Source: Ailanthus altissimus (taxonomy: Eukaryota > Streptophyta > Magnoliopsida > Sapindales > Simaroubaceae). From it: DNA of 64,000 nucleotides. Where the stretch lies: contig OX327700.1 of the NCBI GenBank assembly GCA_946807835.1, forward strand, positions 25,642,001 through 25,706,000. Direction: 5' to 3'. The notes beneath the pieces are model-generated. The model searched no databases and was not told the DNA's origin. It saw only the letters and a program-made list of their open reading frames with translations. Below are positions 24,701 to 37,191 of the stretch, piece after piece. Both the position numbers and the translations under genes were made by a program. Position 1 is the stretch's first letter, and each line of letters opens with the position of its first letter.

Positions 24701-25964
24701 ACAATGCTTGTAAGCAAATAGGATTACATCGTCAAACACCAGTCCGTATCTTTGCTGCTAAAGGAAGAAATAACATTTTTCAGATGCCCCAGAGACCAGC
24801 ACTAAGCAAATCAAATTCAGCATTTAGAAATTATACACACACAACATCCCCTCAAAAAAAAATGATCCAGCATCCACACATCCAAATAGACAACATTAAA
24901 AGACAAGATTAAAGACATCTCATTACATAAGAAATTTTTTTTAGCATTAAGCTACCATATACTTATAAAACAGCAGCTAAAGAACTTGCCGGCGATTACT
25001 CTACCAAAGCCTATGCAAAGTGGTTGATTCATAGTTTACATGAAAATTGCAATAGGAAATGCTTTTGAAACCACCACAATGGTCCTAAATAGCTGAAACC
25101 CTAATGTGTTTTACAGCTTATTTTGTAATATTTGGTTGAAATAGACAAAATCACTTTCTAAAATCACATAAACAATTGAGTACTTTTCTAAAATACACTT
25201 GTGGGAAAAACCACCTGCAAAGCTATTCAAAGAAATAATATATAAGGTAATCTTTCAGAAAGCAAAAGCATATAAGGTGCTTTCGCAGAAGACACTTTCC
25301 ACAAAAGCACCGTCAAACACAAGCAAATATAACTTCTATAATAAGTTATCTTGAAGCTACTCAGATACAATGCAGTTAATTTTCTTGCACTCAACACCAT
25401 TTAACCAACAAGAAAAGGAGGGCAAAACAAGGAACTACACGTACCAATCATAACAAATCATCCCAAAAAAGAAAAAAGAAAAAAGAAAGAAAGACAAATA
25501 AATAAATTAAAAGCTATACCAAAAATAACCCAATCAAAATTTCAACAAAAATTGATCAAATTTCACCTTCCGGGGGCAGTCGCATCAAAAGTGAAAGCAA
25601 CAAGAAACTTCCCAGGATTCTCCTCATCAGGCTCAGCCCTAAGCGTCTCCTTCTTCACATTCACATCGTTCCTAATCGTCACCGCCTTCTGGTGCTCCAC
25701 ATGCGTCGGAGGAGGGTGCGCCGCCGTCGAACCCGGATGGTACTGCCCACCTGGCATGTGATGGTAACCGCCGTATGCGCCCGGAACCAGCATCGGCGGG
25801 TAGTAACCCGGGTAATGACCATAGTACTGGTTAGGATTCGGGTACTCGGATGGATACGGCGTGGCGGCGGCGAACACGAACTGGCTTTGGGCAGGTCGGG
25901 TTTGCGGCGGCGCTGCAGGCGGGAAGTTGCCGTGGTAGCGCCTATTGCTTCCAGAATTTCCCAT
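18797..25964 (-). CDS. LOG2-like / LUL-type RING E3 ubiquitin ligase
   Basis: Three exons: 25964-25567, 20209-19720, 18913-18797, giving 334 residues, a usual length for this family. The protein starts MGNSGSNRR, where Gly2 is a likely N-myristoylation site, so membrane attachment is expected. Residues 10-90 are rich in Pro, Tyr and Gly. The conserved domain of LUL proteins follows ([20 protein letters not shown], then [20 protein letters not shown]). A C-terminal C3HC4 RING is present (CVIC 278-281, C293, H295, C299, C302, C313, C316). Known relatives in Arabidopsis (LOG2, LUL1-4) are ubiquitin ligases; LOG2 works with GDU1 in amino-acid export. Which paralogue this is cannot be decided. Intron 2 splits the RING after Met296. 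Intron 1 is 5357 bp because of a Copia insertion. All splice sites are GT-AG and no lesion is seen. Confidence 0.93.
20379..20580 (-). repeat. 3' LTR of the intronic Copia
   Basis: This LTR matches 24391-24531 but contains a tandem duplication of about 54 bases (starting GTCAAGAAAAGACTTTC), which doubles the CTATATATAG TATA-like box, and a 9-base duplication (TTTACAACT) inside the hairpin region. Confidence 0.85.
20588..23896 (-). pseudogene. Degenerate Copia pol polyprotein
   Basis: Domains in sense order: protease-like [14 protein letters not shown] (about 23750-23700; the usual Ser of D-S-G is Phe), the pre-integrase segment with [15 protein letters not shown] and the C-x2-C of [13 protein letters not shown] (about 23390-23230), integrase ([15 protein letters not shown], then [20 protein letters not shown], 22601-23220), a damaged reverse-transcriptase region (about 22050-21160, including [20 protein letters not shown]), and RNase H ([20 protein letters not shown], then [14 protein letters not shown], 21243-20588). 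Several in-frame stops and frame changes separate these pieces, so no functional polyprotein can be made. Confidence 0.88.
23783..24180. repeat. Inverted repeat in the gag-less leader of the Copia
   Basis: The arms 23783-23861 and 24098-24180 are reverse complements with only a few mismatches (both contain the GTCAACGGAGATGGCC block), separated by about 236 bases. An RNA through this region could fold into a stem of about 80 bp. The spacer also holds two related direct copies of a CCTCCAYGCGCCG-type sequence. Confidence 0.85.
24391..24531 (-). repeat. 5' LTR of the intronic Copia
   Basis: A 141-bp LTR with ends TGTAGAAA/TTTCTACA. It contains a perfect hairpin at 24472-24505 (15-base arms, 4-base loop CTAT) just upstream, in element sense, of a TATA-like box. 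Confidence 0.9.
24448..24457 (-). promoter_or_regulatory. TATA-like box in the Copia LTR
   Basis: CTATATATAG in the U3/R part of the LTR, preceded in element sense by the 34-bp hairpin at 24472-24505. It is probably the retroelement promoter core. Whether it is active is unknown. Confidence 0.5.
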
Positions 25965-26400
25965 TAATTATGGTTTTGTTTCGGTGAGGTGGGCTTGATT
26001 GATGAGAAAGAGAGAATTGAGGTAAATTAAAAAAAAAAATTTGATTTTGGTTATACAATGGGTTGAGAGGTCTTAGCTGTAAAAATTCGAGAAAAGAAAG
26101 GGGATATTAATAATTGAGATTTTTTTTTTTTGGTGCAGAAAATTTGAGATTTGTTTGGTTATGTACAACTAATATACACCTACGGCCTACCCACCAGGAG
26201 GATAAGGGATATTAAAGATCTAATAACTTGTGCAAAAATAAAATATCGGAAATTTTGGTGCTTTTCTGATTTTTTTTATTTGTCATAAATAATTTTGTTT
26301 TAAAATTAAATATTTTATAATTATTTCCAAGCAAATGAAAAAAATGTCTGAGGATTAGGCGAAAGGGTTATTCTTTCAATAAAAGATTTTTAAACTACAG
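25965..26400. promoter_or_regulatory. 5' leader and promoter region of the LUL gene
   Basis: Directly upstream of the ATG (25964, minus strand). A-tracts and a T-run lie around 26025-26130. No TATA box could be placed with confidence. Confidence 0.4.
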
Positions 26401-28521
26401 TACTTAGAGATTTATTTGTCATCTCCTTCAAGTCGAAGATCTAAGGAGTAACTGTTGGGAGCTCTCTTTCAATAATTGCCACATCAACCTTTTCTTAAGT
26501 TGAAAGGTACTTAGTTATTTCATCCTCCAACCACTTAGGGTAATGACTAAGTAATGCTACTCAAAGAGGTTCAGGCATTAGAGGAACCCTAGAAATATGC
26601 CCTCGTACCGATTGAAGGCCATGCTACTCCCAAAAGCCTTAACAACATTCACATCTTCCTTCAGCTAGTAGCTAAGCCCTCTCCACCTTTAAAGCCTCCA
26701 CGATAGCCTTAGCTTTAATCACCTTCCCTTAGTAACCTTGTTAATCCTCTGGGCCTTGTAGAGTTGGCTCTCCGCCATCAAAGTCCTCAAGTCAACCTCT
26801 TCGACCTTTTTTGCAAACTCTCCATTTGTTTTAACAACCTCATTTTGTAGTTTCCTTAAAGTAAGAGATCTCAACCCTAGCCTTTTTAAGTTTGTGGTCA
26901 TCCTTGAATGCTTACATTATGCCTTCTTTATGTCGGGAGAGAATATAAGTTGCTTGTATAGGAAACAAGGTTAAAAATACCATTAACAATTAAGAAAAAT
27001 TCAATCTTAGTTAGAGTAGCTTACCTCAATTAAGTCTTTAAAGCTTATCTGGAATGTTTTAGCCTTGTTGAACTTAGAGATCACCGCAAAATAGGTGGCC
27101 TTCACGGTACGTGCTCCCTCTTTGATCAATTAGGAGTATGTGCCTATATTTCACCCTTATAATGAGGAGAATGTCTGAGAAGTTGAATGAGGCAGTCAAC
27201 GACCTTACTTGAAAGTAGATAGGCATTCTCTCAATTAAGAGCTGAGTTGTATAAGCAGCATAAAAGGCAGTGGCAAGGAACTGACCACATTTTTTCCTTT
27301 CGGATCCCTTGAGAACCCCGTTTGACCAACAAAGGCCTTTTTCATCAGATCAAAGAGTTTACCCTAACCTCCCAACAACATTTGGCTATGGAAACATTCT
27401 TTTTGTTTAGAGGTATCTAGGGTCCTCATCTCGGTTGATGATCTAGTTCTCTTCCTACCAGAATCCCCTTAATCTAGCATCTCTACAAGAAAAGTAAAAA
27501 CTAATCTAAGTAAAATGACTAAGCAAAAAGAAAGGCGATGACATAATATAATATAACCTACTTCTCTTCTGTGATTTTTGACTCATCTTTTTTGTCGTCG
27601 CTAACAACCTTAGTGATCAATCCAAAGGCTTTTAGACTTTCTTCAAAGAATAGATCTTTAATGCAACTCACATATTCTAAAACATTAATCCTCTCTTAGA
27701 TGTAAGTCTTGAATTTTTGTTTGGCCAACCACCAAATGCAAAAAGAAACCAATGCTAGAAATAGCTTCTAAGTTATACTTGATCTACCAAAGAAATGAGG
27801 CAAGAATATCCATCGCCCACCCCCCTCCCCCCAGCATACTGACCTTACTCTTATTTGGCATAAAACCACATATACTTTTACCCCTTGTTGATGGAAGGAA
27901 GTCCTTAATAGGGGTCGGCTAACCTTCATAGATCGTGAGGTAGTAAAACCCTTATTCTTGTTCGAGTTTAATTGAACCTAGTATAGTTGTTAGAGCTCTT
28001 AAAAAAGATAGGCTCGGGTTGCTCAGATCGGCCATATAATATACAGTTCGACCAATATATGTCAGACATTCAAGTTTACTTGGGATATGAGAGGTTAAGA
28101 TGTGTGAGCATTCATACAAATCATGGTTGGATCGGCAACTTAAGACCTATTTTAAAGAAAGCCATGAGTAAAGTAACCTCACCAGTTTGAGGTTCACTAG
28201 CTAGCTTTCATGGGTAAGGGACCCTAAAGGTGATGTCTTAAAGTATCTTATACCTCACTTTAAGGTATCTTAAATCATCCTCGATTTCTTAGAAAGGGCG
28301 TGATCCAAATTATAAAGAGTCTTTCAATCTTTTTCTTCAATGAGAAACACTAGTTGAAATCTCACTTCCTTGATCCCTGGACCCTCATTGAGGGTTCTTT
28401 TAAAATCTTTCTCAACTTCTATTAGTTTGACCTCAAGGTCTTCGCCCAGCTAAGATCTGTCATAAATTTGGCAAGGTATACTTCTTTCAAGTCATACATT
28501 TCTCAACATCTTGATTGGGCT
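26401..28521. other. Unclassified, probably degraded transposon sequence
   Basis: There is no gene-like splice structure. On the minus strand 26901-26719 encodes a coiled-coil-like stretch (LRKLQNEVVKTNGEFAKKVEE) and 27720-27560 has weak coding-like character, interrupted by stops. This resembles the decayed gag-like coiled-coil regions of plant Gypsy-type proteins, but I cannot support a family call. Solo LTR B is inserted in this same sequence. Confidence 0.35.
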
Positions 28522-28526
28522 ATTAC

Positions 28527-30615
28527 TGTTGGCGACGGATCAAGTATACGTGAATATATGCATGTGCTATTGTGTCTATTGTCTAACTACGTATCATATA
28601 CGAATTTAAAATCCGACGGAAGCATGTAAAGCATGCAATAAATACAATAAATAAATATATTAATCATATTAATATATATTAGTAAAGGTTGAGAACTCAC
28701 CAAAACGTGTAATATTATACGCGTATTTTTCCTAGAGTCCACATGGAGACCAACTCGCGGGCAGTTCTAGTCACCAACACGATGGACTTGGTGAGCTAGA
28801 ACAACAGCCCTATACGCAGCACCATGTTTAACTCTTAAACTCCAAAATAGTCAGTGTGTGTTTTATCCTTTTTTCCAAAAGGATAAGAAATGGAGAATTT
28901 GAAGCATTTCATAATTACTTCAATTAGAAGCATAAGGAAAAATTCCTTTTCTTTTTTTTTCTTTCTTTTTCTTTTTTTTTCTTTCTTCTTCTTTCTCTTC
29001 TCTTCTTTTCTCTCTATTTCTTCCTTCTTCTTTCTCGGCCATTTTGGTCGACACACCACTTTCAATTTCAATCTCTCTTCTCTTTATATAATGGATGCCA
29101 ACTATTTGGCACCCAATATATTATATTATTATATATGAAATATCTTATAATAAAATATATATTATATAAGAAGAGAGATGTTTTGATTATTTAACAATTA
29201 AATAATTAAAGTGTGAAATGACCATTTTGCTCCATATATATAGTTACCAAGTCTACCCCTAGTGGGTGCCACCAAACTCGCACTTGGGTAAACTCAACCG
29301 AGGGTTCACAATACGCCACGTGTCATTATATAATTAGTAAATAATAATTATTGACTAATTATTGTATTTAACACTTAAATACAGATACGCACGCATTCTC
29401 GTGGTATTGCTAAATATTGCTAGATTAAACACTTTAATTCGGCACGCTGCCTTAGTGCACAATGAGTACACTCCATATCGCGGGACTCCCTAGGTCCTAC
29501 GCCTGATTCGTCAAATGAAACTATTCCATGAGTCCGTGAGCAATGCCCCACGTACACATCACGGATATACAAACCAGCGCGTTGAACCATACAAGCTGAG
29601 ATTACAACACATACGTATAGTCCTTCCATCATAATATCCTGGATGTGCAGGGGTATAGATTATCACTGTCAAATCCCCAGTGTTCATCCATGTCTTATCT
29701 TCAGACTTGTATCTCAATGAACAACATGTGCAAACTCCTTTGCTATATTGTTCCACCCTGTCGGAACTCTTTCCTGGGATGGTTGGTTGTGGCCACAAGA
29801 CTTTCTAAGATACAGTCTCGAAGCATCTGGATATCAAACTTCATATGGAAGCTGACAGATCCTATATCTGTATGCACCGGACTCCATAAGCATCAGACCA
29901 TACCTAGCAACACCCAACGGTCACACCATGAAAGGTCTGTGACAGACGTGGATCACTTATAAGCTCACAGTGGCATTCAGGTTAAAGGACCACGTATACT
30001 ACTCAACTCGAGAGGACCCTCCGTTGATGGCTTACATTGAGTGTCTATCGGAGGCCCTCGTGAGTCTGTCCTATATCCAGTCCTACCTAGATACCTATAT
30101 GTCAATACGAGCTCCAAGCTCAAGGTTGGCTAGGAACGACCATCTATACCCTATAGGTACGACATATGCTGATCTATATATAAAGGTATCCACCGACAAA
30201 CCCACATCGACAAAAATAGATCAGGGACAATTATTCGATAACATACTTTTGCAACATGCATTTTCTGGCACCCGATTGCAACTCTTGCAACTATGCAGTT
30301 ATTACTATATTCTCATGTTTATGTCCCATTACAAATAAGGCTCCAACTCTTAGATCTGCTGAGTATTGTGCTAACATTTAACAATTATGCTAACACTTAA
30401 TTGTGCTAACATTTAACAATTATATGTCTCAACGTAGCTAACTATGAGCCCTTATCTAAACACCTTTAGATCTGATCCGAACTCTTACAATGTCTGTAAC
30501 ATTACATGCATAATACCATATAAATTGGTATTAGCGATTTAATGAAAATGTACACTTATATAAATACATAAGTATATGTACATTCAAGGATGGCACGTAA
30601 GCACCGACCCTAACA
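28527..30615 (-). mobile_element. Solo LTR B (2089 bp) with ATTAC target duplication
   Basis: On the minus strand it begins TGTTAGGGTCGGTGC and ends CGCCAACA. A perfect 5-bp duplication ATTAC flanks it (28522-28526 and 30616-30620). It is homologous to solo LTR A but inverted; both share, for example, the ACATTACAGACATTGT and CTTGTGGCCACAAG blocks. It has no internal region, primer site or coding sequence. It contains a long pyrimidine run on the plus strand (about 28944-29035). Confidence 0.85.
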
Positions 30616-30620
30616 ATTAC

Positions 30621-33600
30621 TAGCATCAAAATCGACCACAAAACTCCCCGAATCCTAAACCTGAGATATCTTAGGAGTCAGCTTGAACACTCCTATCTGA
30701 TGCCACGTTGGACTATTAACCTTAATTACTTTAAGGAATGAGATCAGATAACCCATTACCAATCCGAGAATAAAAAGTTAAACAACAATAAATAAAGTAC
30801 AAAAAATAAAAAACAAAGCCTAGAAGCTTGGGTAGTCAAGACAAAAAAATATTTAAAAACACATCTCAAATCCAAAAAAATAATAATAAATAAGATGAGA
30901 GAAAGCAAAAATGCACTTAAAATCACTTTAGAGCTTTTCTTAGTAAAAATTAGTCATTTTATCTCTCTACAAACTCGAAATCAACAGTAAAAATGAAGGA
31001 ATACAAAAGACAATTAAACTTATAGCCATCTCTTAAGAAGATCTCAACTATTGATAAATATCCATGGACCAAGACTTTATCACATGCGAAGTGTCGCTTT
31101 GTCTAACACACACCTCAGTTCTGAAGTGATCCCAGGCATTAGATGGATCGAAGGGTGCTAGATAACTTTACGTACTTAATAATTATGAGACCCAATCATT
31201 AAGAAGTTGAAAGGTGACAACTGAAATGATGCGTAGTTCTAAAAGAGTCGCTTGCATTTAGTGCTTGACACTAATTTAAGATTTCAATTTGACAAGCCAA
31301 CAATTACTTCTCAGATAAAAAGATAGACAAAGAACTCACGTCGAAGCTCGTTGTCCTCGAGGTCTTACAATACTAAGGATTACATTTCAGAGTTTTCAAT
31401 ATCAAGTAGTCAATATTGAAAATTGAGGGACCAGTGTTGTCCATGGATTTTAGAGGCCCAGACCCAAGTTCAGCCCATAACGTCTCAAGTCTGCCAAACC
31501 CTCTAAGATCAACTCCAGAAGAACCCAAGCCCGACACACTACATCCAGAAGGCCCAAGCTTTCCTAACTCCACCTTAGTACAAGCCCTCAGCAACTTGAA
31601 GCTAACAACTCCCAAATCCGAAGTATACCATCCTTAAGTGAAAAAAAAGAGTGATCAGCTAACAAGCTCAAGAATCACCTTGAGCTCAAAAACTACCTTT
31701 AATTTGAGGACATCTCATAATGCACAAAAAATATGAAAATGGTACCACTAAGCTCATGCTTTTAAAAAAATGCAAAGATAATAACCCCTCAACATCATAT
31801 CACAAATTTTTGTTTTTTCACATACTCATTGTTTTTTTACATACTCAACAACATGGGGATGGCATAAAAGTAATAATAATAATAACCAACTAATCATAAA
31901 ATCTATAAAAGGTGGCCTAAGAGTCGTACACAATGGGTAAGGGTAATTTTTTTTTAAAAAAGAAGAAAAAACTTGAGACAAAAATTATCAATTAAAACTC
32001 TAAAAAATATCCAAAATTTTCTTAAATTTAAAAAACTAACTTAAATATCGAAGAACTATTACAAAAATAACTATTGATGTAGTTTAATCAAACTCTATGA
32101 GTGCAAGTAAATTCTCCAAAAAGATCTCCAGAGACTATTCCGAAGAAAGTTTGTTATTCCAAAGAAGAAATTCATCAGCAAACTTCAGACCTCTTTCCAC
32201 AATCGAGAACTTTATCCAAGGTCGCCTAGACTAAGGTCAACAAAATATATATATTTGTGAGCGCATTTAATATTTTACAAATTGATGGAAATTGTGGTTA
32301 TATGAACTTGAATTTTAGGGAATATAAAGTATGTTATGATCTGGAATCCCCCACTTTTGAATTAAAAAAAAAAAAAAAGGTTATCGCATAGTATGTGACG
32401 AAGTGACATTGAGAAGACATGGCAATAAACATTGATATTACACATGGTTCTTCTGAAAAAGCACTTTAAATGTTTATCTAATCATAAAAACCAAATTCAC
32501 ACAATTTAATACACAACCACTCTGTTAAAATGAATATAGAAGAAAATGTTTTCAATTTTAAGGAGATGAAATCATATTAGCATGTCGATCCCACAACATT
32601 AACCTTAAAATACATGGTGTTTTTGTAAGGTGAAATGATACATTAATAATCTTGTGGGAGTGAAATATATCTCAATGTGCAAGTAATTGTAATTGGTTTG
32701 GATAATCTTATGATCTGTGGTGCCAATTCTAATAAATTTATTAAATGCGAGGACTCATGGACCTAACCCAACGGTGTAAAATGTAAATAGTAAATTCCTC
32801 ATAGGCATAATTGACCGGTTCAAATAATTAATAACACTTCAGATGGTTTGTTTTGGACTTATAATGAGGAGCATTAGTAGGCTATCTCCTTCAATTGAAC
32901 AGAAGTGCAATAATTGGTTTGAGTCTGTGAAAATTCAACAGACAGATGCCTTCACTCCATAAGATTTGTCTTACCGAAAACACACTCACTCTGCTCTGTA
33001 AGCACATGCTAAAAAGGCGAATTTTCTACCCCATTCAACAACCGTTGGCATTTTCTTTACTGCAGTTCCAAATCATTAATGCAGTAATAATATATTAAAG
33101 CTGTGCCATCTCATTTGCCCAGACAATTCAAGTCGATCAGCTCAGGATTTACCAGAATACGATTGAAGCGAATAGGCAATTTCTAAGCTGAGAGTATCAG
33201 CAGTCCTAACTCCAAGCTACAACAAAAAAGCAGTGCAATAACTGCAGGAAGTACTTGAATTTCCCCGATAGTACAGAAAGTTGGCAGTAAATCTAAGAAA
33301 GACAAGGTACTTCAATGAATCAAAGCACCAAGCAGTGAACACCCAACTCATCAAACAGAGAAGCTTTTCAATTTATTGATTTGAATAAGTTGACTTTGGA
33401 TCAGAAAAGGGATTTGAAAAATAAGATACATCATCGGCGCACCAACTGAGTACTCTTGAAAGCAGATAAATTGCAGATTCATGAAGTGAGAAACACTTCC
33501 AAATACAGGAATGTTAAGCAAAAAGTAATGAAATACACAGATAGTGAAACTCTAGCTCATCAACAATTAAATTTTAGTCAAGTGGATAAATGGGCAGAAA

Positions 33601-33666
33601 GCACCCTAAGGGGCCATGTCAGAATGTGATGCTTGCACCATCCATTAGGTCAATCTAAAAGAACTA
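30621..33666. other. Spacer, and 3' flank of the F-box gene
   Basis: No gene, LTR pair or transposon terminus was recognised. Open frames around 31373-31637 on both strands are proline-rich or short and unsupported. The last few hundred bases (about 33300-33666) should contain the 3' untranslated region of the F-box/kelch gene. Confidence 0.4.
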
Positions 33667-34839
33667 TCAACAACCCATGACGGCACAGTTGTAGACAAAC
33701 ACTCCAACATGCTCCTTCACACCAAGAACCTTCCAGTCCAAGGTTCCATTGTTAACTCCAGACATAGGACACCAAGAGTTTAACACAATAGCTTCACCTT
33801 CTGGGCCTCTTTGCCCACCCACAACCAGAAGTTCATCTCCACAAGCTTTAAATGCCAGACCCCAGCCATTTGAAGAATCAGCCCTAACTGGGAGCCTTCC
33901 CAGCACATCCCAGGTGTTCTTCACTTTGTCATACTTCTTAACCATGTTAGTTAAATACTCAACTGCATACAACTGATTATCCACAACTGCCACCAGAGGA
34001 GGAGCCTGTGCAGCCCTATTAACATTTGGATACATCCCTGGTATTATCCTCCACTTCCTTGTCTCAGGATCAAACTCTTCCCCACAAGTTAATGAAACAG
34101 TGGGACTCGACATTCCACCGATCACGTAGAATTTCCCATCCATGAAAAAGCCAGAACACAATCTACGGGGTGAATGCATATTGGGTAACATTTCCCACGT
34201 ACCCATTGTGGAGTCATATAACTCTGCTGATTTCAAAACATTCCCATTCTTATCACTCCCTCCCGCAACAATAGCGACAGAACCAAGACTACCTGACCCA
34301 AACAAACACCGGGGGTGCTTCATTCCCTCACACTTCATCCAACCACGATGAATCAAGCTATACTTCCAAATTGCAAAATCAAACAATTCACGCCCAAAAA
34401 CCAACAATTCACTACCAACAGCCAAGGACTCCTTATCAGCATGGTTGAAGCACTCATCACAGGGTATCTTAGGTAAAGCCATCCACTTCTTCCTAATAGG
34501 ATCAAATGCCTCCCAACCCCTCGGATCACAAACCAAGTAGACCCAATGCTCCACAACACCAAGTTGCTTCCTCAACCCATACAAATACCCACTTTTGATT
34601 AACTTATGAAACCTCTTATTTATACATGACAATGAAGCATAGTCTGATCTACAAGCAAAAGCAAGACAATTCAATGCAACATCATCCACAAGACCGGGGA
34701 GAAGTGAATCACTTGGTGCAATTCGACAACAACCATCATTTACTCCTTCCCTCCAATTCACTATTGAAATACTAGCTACTTCTTCTTCTTCCTTATCTAA
34801 TTCCTCCATAATATCATCCAGACGAGCTTTCTTTATCAT
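33667..34839 (-). CDS. F-box/kelch-repeat protein (At5g60570-like)
   Basis: A single coding exon of 390 residues. The ATG at 34839 ([14 protein letters not shown]) is the first Met after a leader-intron acceptor (TTTATAG at about 34855), so the frame further upstream is not coding. An F-box lies at about residues 46-90 ([20 protein letters not shown], then [15 protein letters not shown]). Kelch repeats follow from about 100 to 350, with the glycine pairs and spaced Trp typical of the fold ([31 protein letters not shown], and WEMLP, WRIIPG). The F-box would bind SKP1 in an SCF ubiquitin ligase and the kelch propeller would bind the substrate; the substrate is not known from sequence. The frame is intact. 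Confidence 0.93.
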   Translation of the reverse strand: MIKKARLDDIMEELDKEEEEVASISIVNWREGVNDGCCRIAPSDSLLPGLVDDVALNCLAFACRSDYASLSCINKRFHKLIKSGYLYGLRKQLGVVEHWVYLVCDPRGWEAFDPIRKKWMALPKIPCDECFNHADKESLAVGSELLVFGRELFDFAIWKYSLIHRGWMKCEGMKHPRCLFGSGSLGSVAIVAGGSDKNGNVLKSAELYDSTMGTWEMLPNMHSPRRLCSGFFMDGKFYVIGGMSSPTVSLTCGEEFDPETRKWRIIPGMYPNVNRAAQAPPLVAVVDNQLYAVEYLTNMVKKYDKVKNTWDVLGRLPVRADSSNGWGLAFKACGDELLVVGGQRGPEGEAIVLNSWCPMSGVNNGTLDWKVLGVKEHVGVFVYNCAVMGC

Positions 34840-36017
34840 GTTTAAAAAATCTTTTCCTATAAACAAACAAATTTCTAAAAGAAAACCAATCTTGATAAAA
34901 TGTCAAAAAACCAGTATCAACCCAGAATTTTCAATTACACTCCCAATAACCCGAAAAGAAATTCCGATCTTTGCACATAATAGGTATTTGCCTATTTATT
35001 CTTTCCATCAAATTAAACTAATCAAATCATTTAAACCGCAATATCCCAATCTACACCCCAAAAATCCCAATTTTGCAGCATATATGAAAAACCATAAACG
35101 AACCCCAGTTTCTCTATAAATTCCCACCAAAAAAAAAAATTGTTAAGAGAACAATCAAATCAAAAGTCAAACCAAACTCCCACGATACAACCGAATTATG
35201 GAGATTTTCCGGGAAATTTTCTCACTTGTTTTCTCCAATCAGAATCACCTGAAAAAATGAGAAGAAAAAACAATAAATACAAATAACAAAAGAGATTATA
35301 TATCAATAGCTCAACGACCAATAATTTAATTATAATTCTAAAACTACGGTCCGATCCGGATAAGGGACCAGAAAAAGGGATTCGGATCCGGAACAATGCC
35401 TAATGCACTAATTCGGATCCAAATCGGGTACTTAGTCGGATCTCCCTGGATAAAATTATAACCAAATGACTAGTTTCGGAGCTGAAAAAATGCAAAGTGA
35501 AAACTTTTTTTTTTGCGTACGTACGGGAAGTTGTCGAAGAAGTTATCGGAACTCGTGAATCGGGTTGCAGGTAAATTCGCCGGGAAATTTTTGCGTATGG
35601 ACAGGCCGCCGGAGTCCGGGCAATTCAGAGATTGTTTGGGAGGTAACAGAGAAAAGTGAAATGGTGAAGAGAGGTTGTGGTTATAAAAACTGAAAATTGT
35701 GTTGCCGTTTTTGCAGAGATAGGCCTCGATTTTATAGTATTTGTGTTTTGTCCCTTTCCCTTGTTAGATAATTCTTTCTTACTCGCATAATCAAAATTAA
35801 TAAATAATTAACACGCCTTAAACATATAATGTCCATATCTTTTTATAAAATAAAAAAACAATCAATTTTTTTTTATAAAAATAATATTACGAATTAACTA
35901 TTTAGTTTTTACTCTATGTTAAAAGGAATTCCATTATTGACTTACTTGTTTTTAATTTCCTATTCCTTTTAGACTAAATATTGATATGAAATCAAAATGA
36001 AGTATGGCATGTGCTTA

Positions 36018-36020
<3 letters not shown>

Positions 36021-36054
<34 letters not shown>
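36021..36054. repeat. (AT)17 microsatellite
   Basis: An uninterrupted AT dinucleotide run of 34 bases. Confidence 0.95.
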
Positions 36055-36058
<4 letters not shown>

Positions 36059-36276
36059 AGTTAATTGATGTAGCACCCAATTACTTACCGAACCAACTGA
36101 ATGGCTTATTCCTTTATATTAAGGAATGATCATAGTGATCATCATTCATCATTTATTAATATTGTTGGACTTATTATTAAAATATTTAGTCGGCGCTATT
36201 ATGTACATTTTGAATTGTAACTCATTTCAAAAAAAAAATTTTAATTAGTTATTTAAGTGAGTTTCAACTCAAAGTG

Positions 36277-36406
36277 AATTGTGTAAGGATTGTGTAAGGC
36301 ATGACAAATTTATAGTCATGCCTTACACTAATGGATTGTCTTAAGATTGTGTAAGGCATGACTAATTTATAGTCTTTAGAAATGGATTGTGTAAGGCATG
36401 ACAAAA
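36277..36406. repeat. Short repeat with hairpin, three units
   Basis: The core GTGTAAGGCATGAC occurs at 36292-36305, 36349-36362 and 36389-36402, and its exact reverse complement at 36315-36328. The first unit forms a perfect hairpin with 14-base arms and a 9-base loop (36292-36328). The first two units also share AATTTATAGTC downstream. Confidence 0.85.
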
Positions 36407-37191
36407 CGAAAATAAATTAAAATTATTATTTTATTTGAATTTGGACTTATTTAATTATTACTTTGTATGAAAAATAACTTTCACAAAGTGGATGGTTTTC
36501 ATACAAATCCTTCTCCTTCTCCTCATCTGTTGCAATATGAATTGTAAATAGACTAAATCTCTAATTAAATTAAATTAATCACATTATATGTATTCATGCA
36601 TACTTCGAACATTATTTAAATTTATGTATTATAAATAGAGTTGATTTATTTATTCATGATTGATTCTTTGAGTTCTAAATTATTATCAAGTATTTATAGC
36701 ATTTTTTTTAAAGTACTCTACATATCGAACACTCTTTTTTTAGAAAAATACTAATTTAAATATTGAATTATTTTTTCTTGCAAAAGAATAGTACTCACTT
36801 GCAATTTTAAAAAAAATTCAAAAACAAAAAAGTAATTTTATAAAATTCCAACCTCTAAAACTTTTAAATATCAATATTATAAACAATATCACATTCACGC
36901 CAAAACCTTATGGTGATTGTGCTAATAATTTTATATTTTCTTAAGATAGATATTATGTGTTTTATGTTAACAATATCTAAGTTTCATCAACATTATCAAT
37001 TAAAAACATAACAAATACCACAAGGACAAATCAATGACTATCAACCAATTAAAATGTATTAGATTATTTATATTTAAAATATTCTTTAATAAATGAGTTT
37101 TTCTTCAAAAATGCACCTTACAAATTTATAGGTGTTTCTTCAAAGAGATAATGTGTTTATGTCCTTTAACAAACTTTTATTAATATAATTT

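Larger units (their letters stand above)
34840..37186. other. Leader, promoter and spacer upstream of the F-box gene
   Basis: The 5' untranslated exon probably lies at about 35200-35650, where CT-rich sequence on the gene strand and GT donor candidates occur. Beyond that the region is AT-rich, with a dinucleotide run (36021-36054) and a small hairpin repeat (36277-36406), and no gene. Confidence 0.45.

Noticed and set aside
25692..25967. Arginine-rich open frame on the plus strand over LUL exon 1
   Set aside because: It is the antisense of a GC-rich Pro/Tyr/Gly-coding exon and has no independent support.
26719..26901. Possible gag-like coiled-coil fragment
   Set aside because: Sixty codons of coiled-coil-like sequence are not enough to assign a retrotransposon family.
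28835..29138. Lys/Glu-rich (minus) and Phe/Ser-rich (plus) open frames
   Set aside because: They are the two readings of a polypyrimidine/polypurine run inside solo LTR B.
34840..34866. Nine extra codons upstream of the F-box/kelch ATG
   Set aside because: The extension begins at a TTG, not an ATG, and crosses a leader-intron acceptor (TTTATAG); the first Met after it is used.
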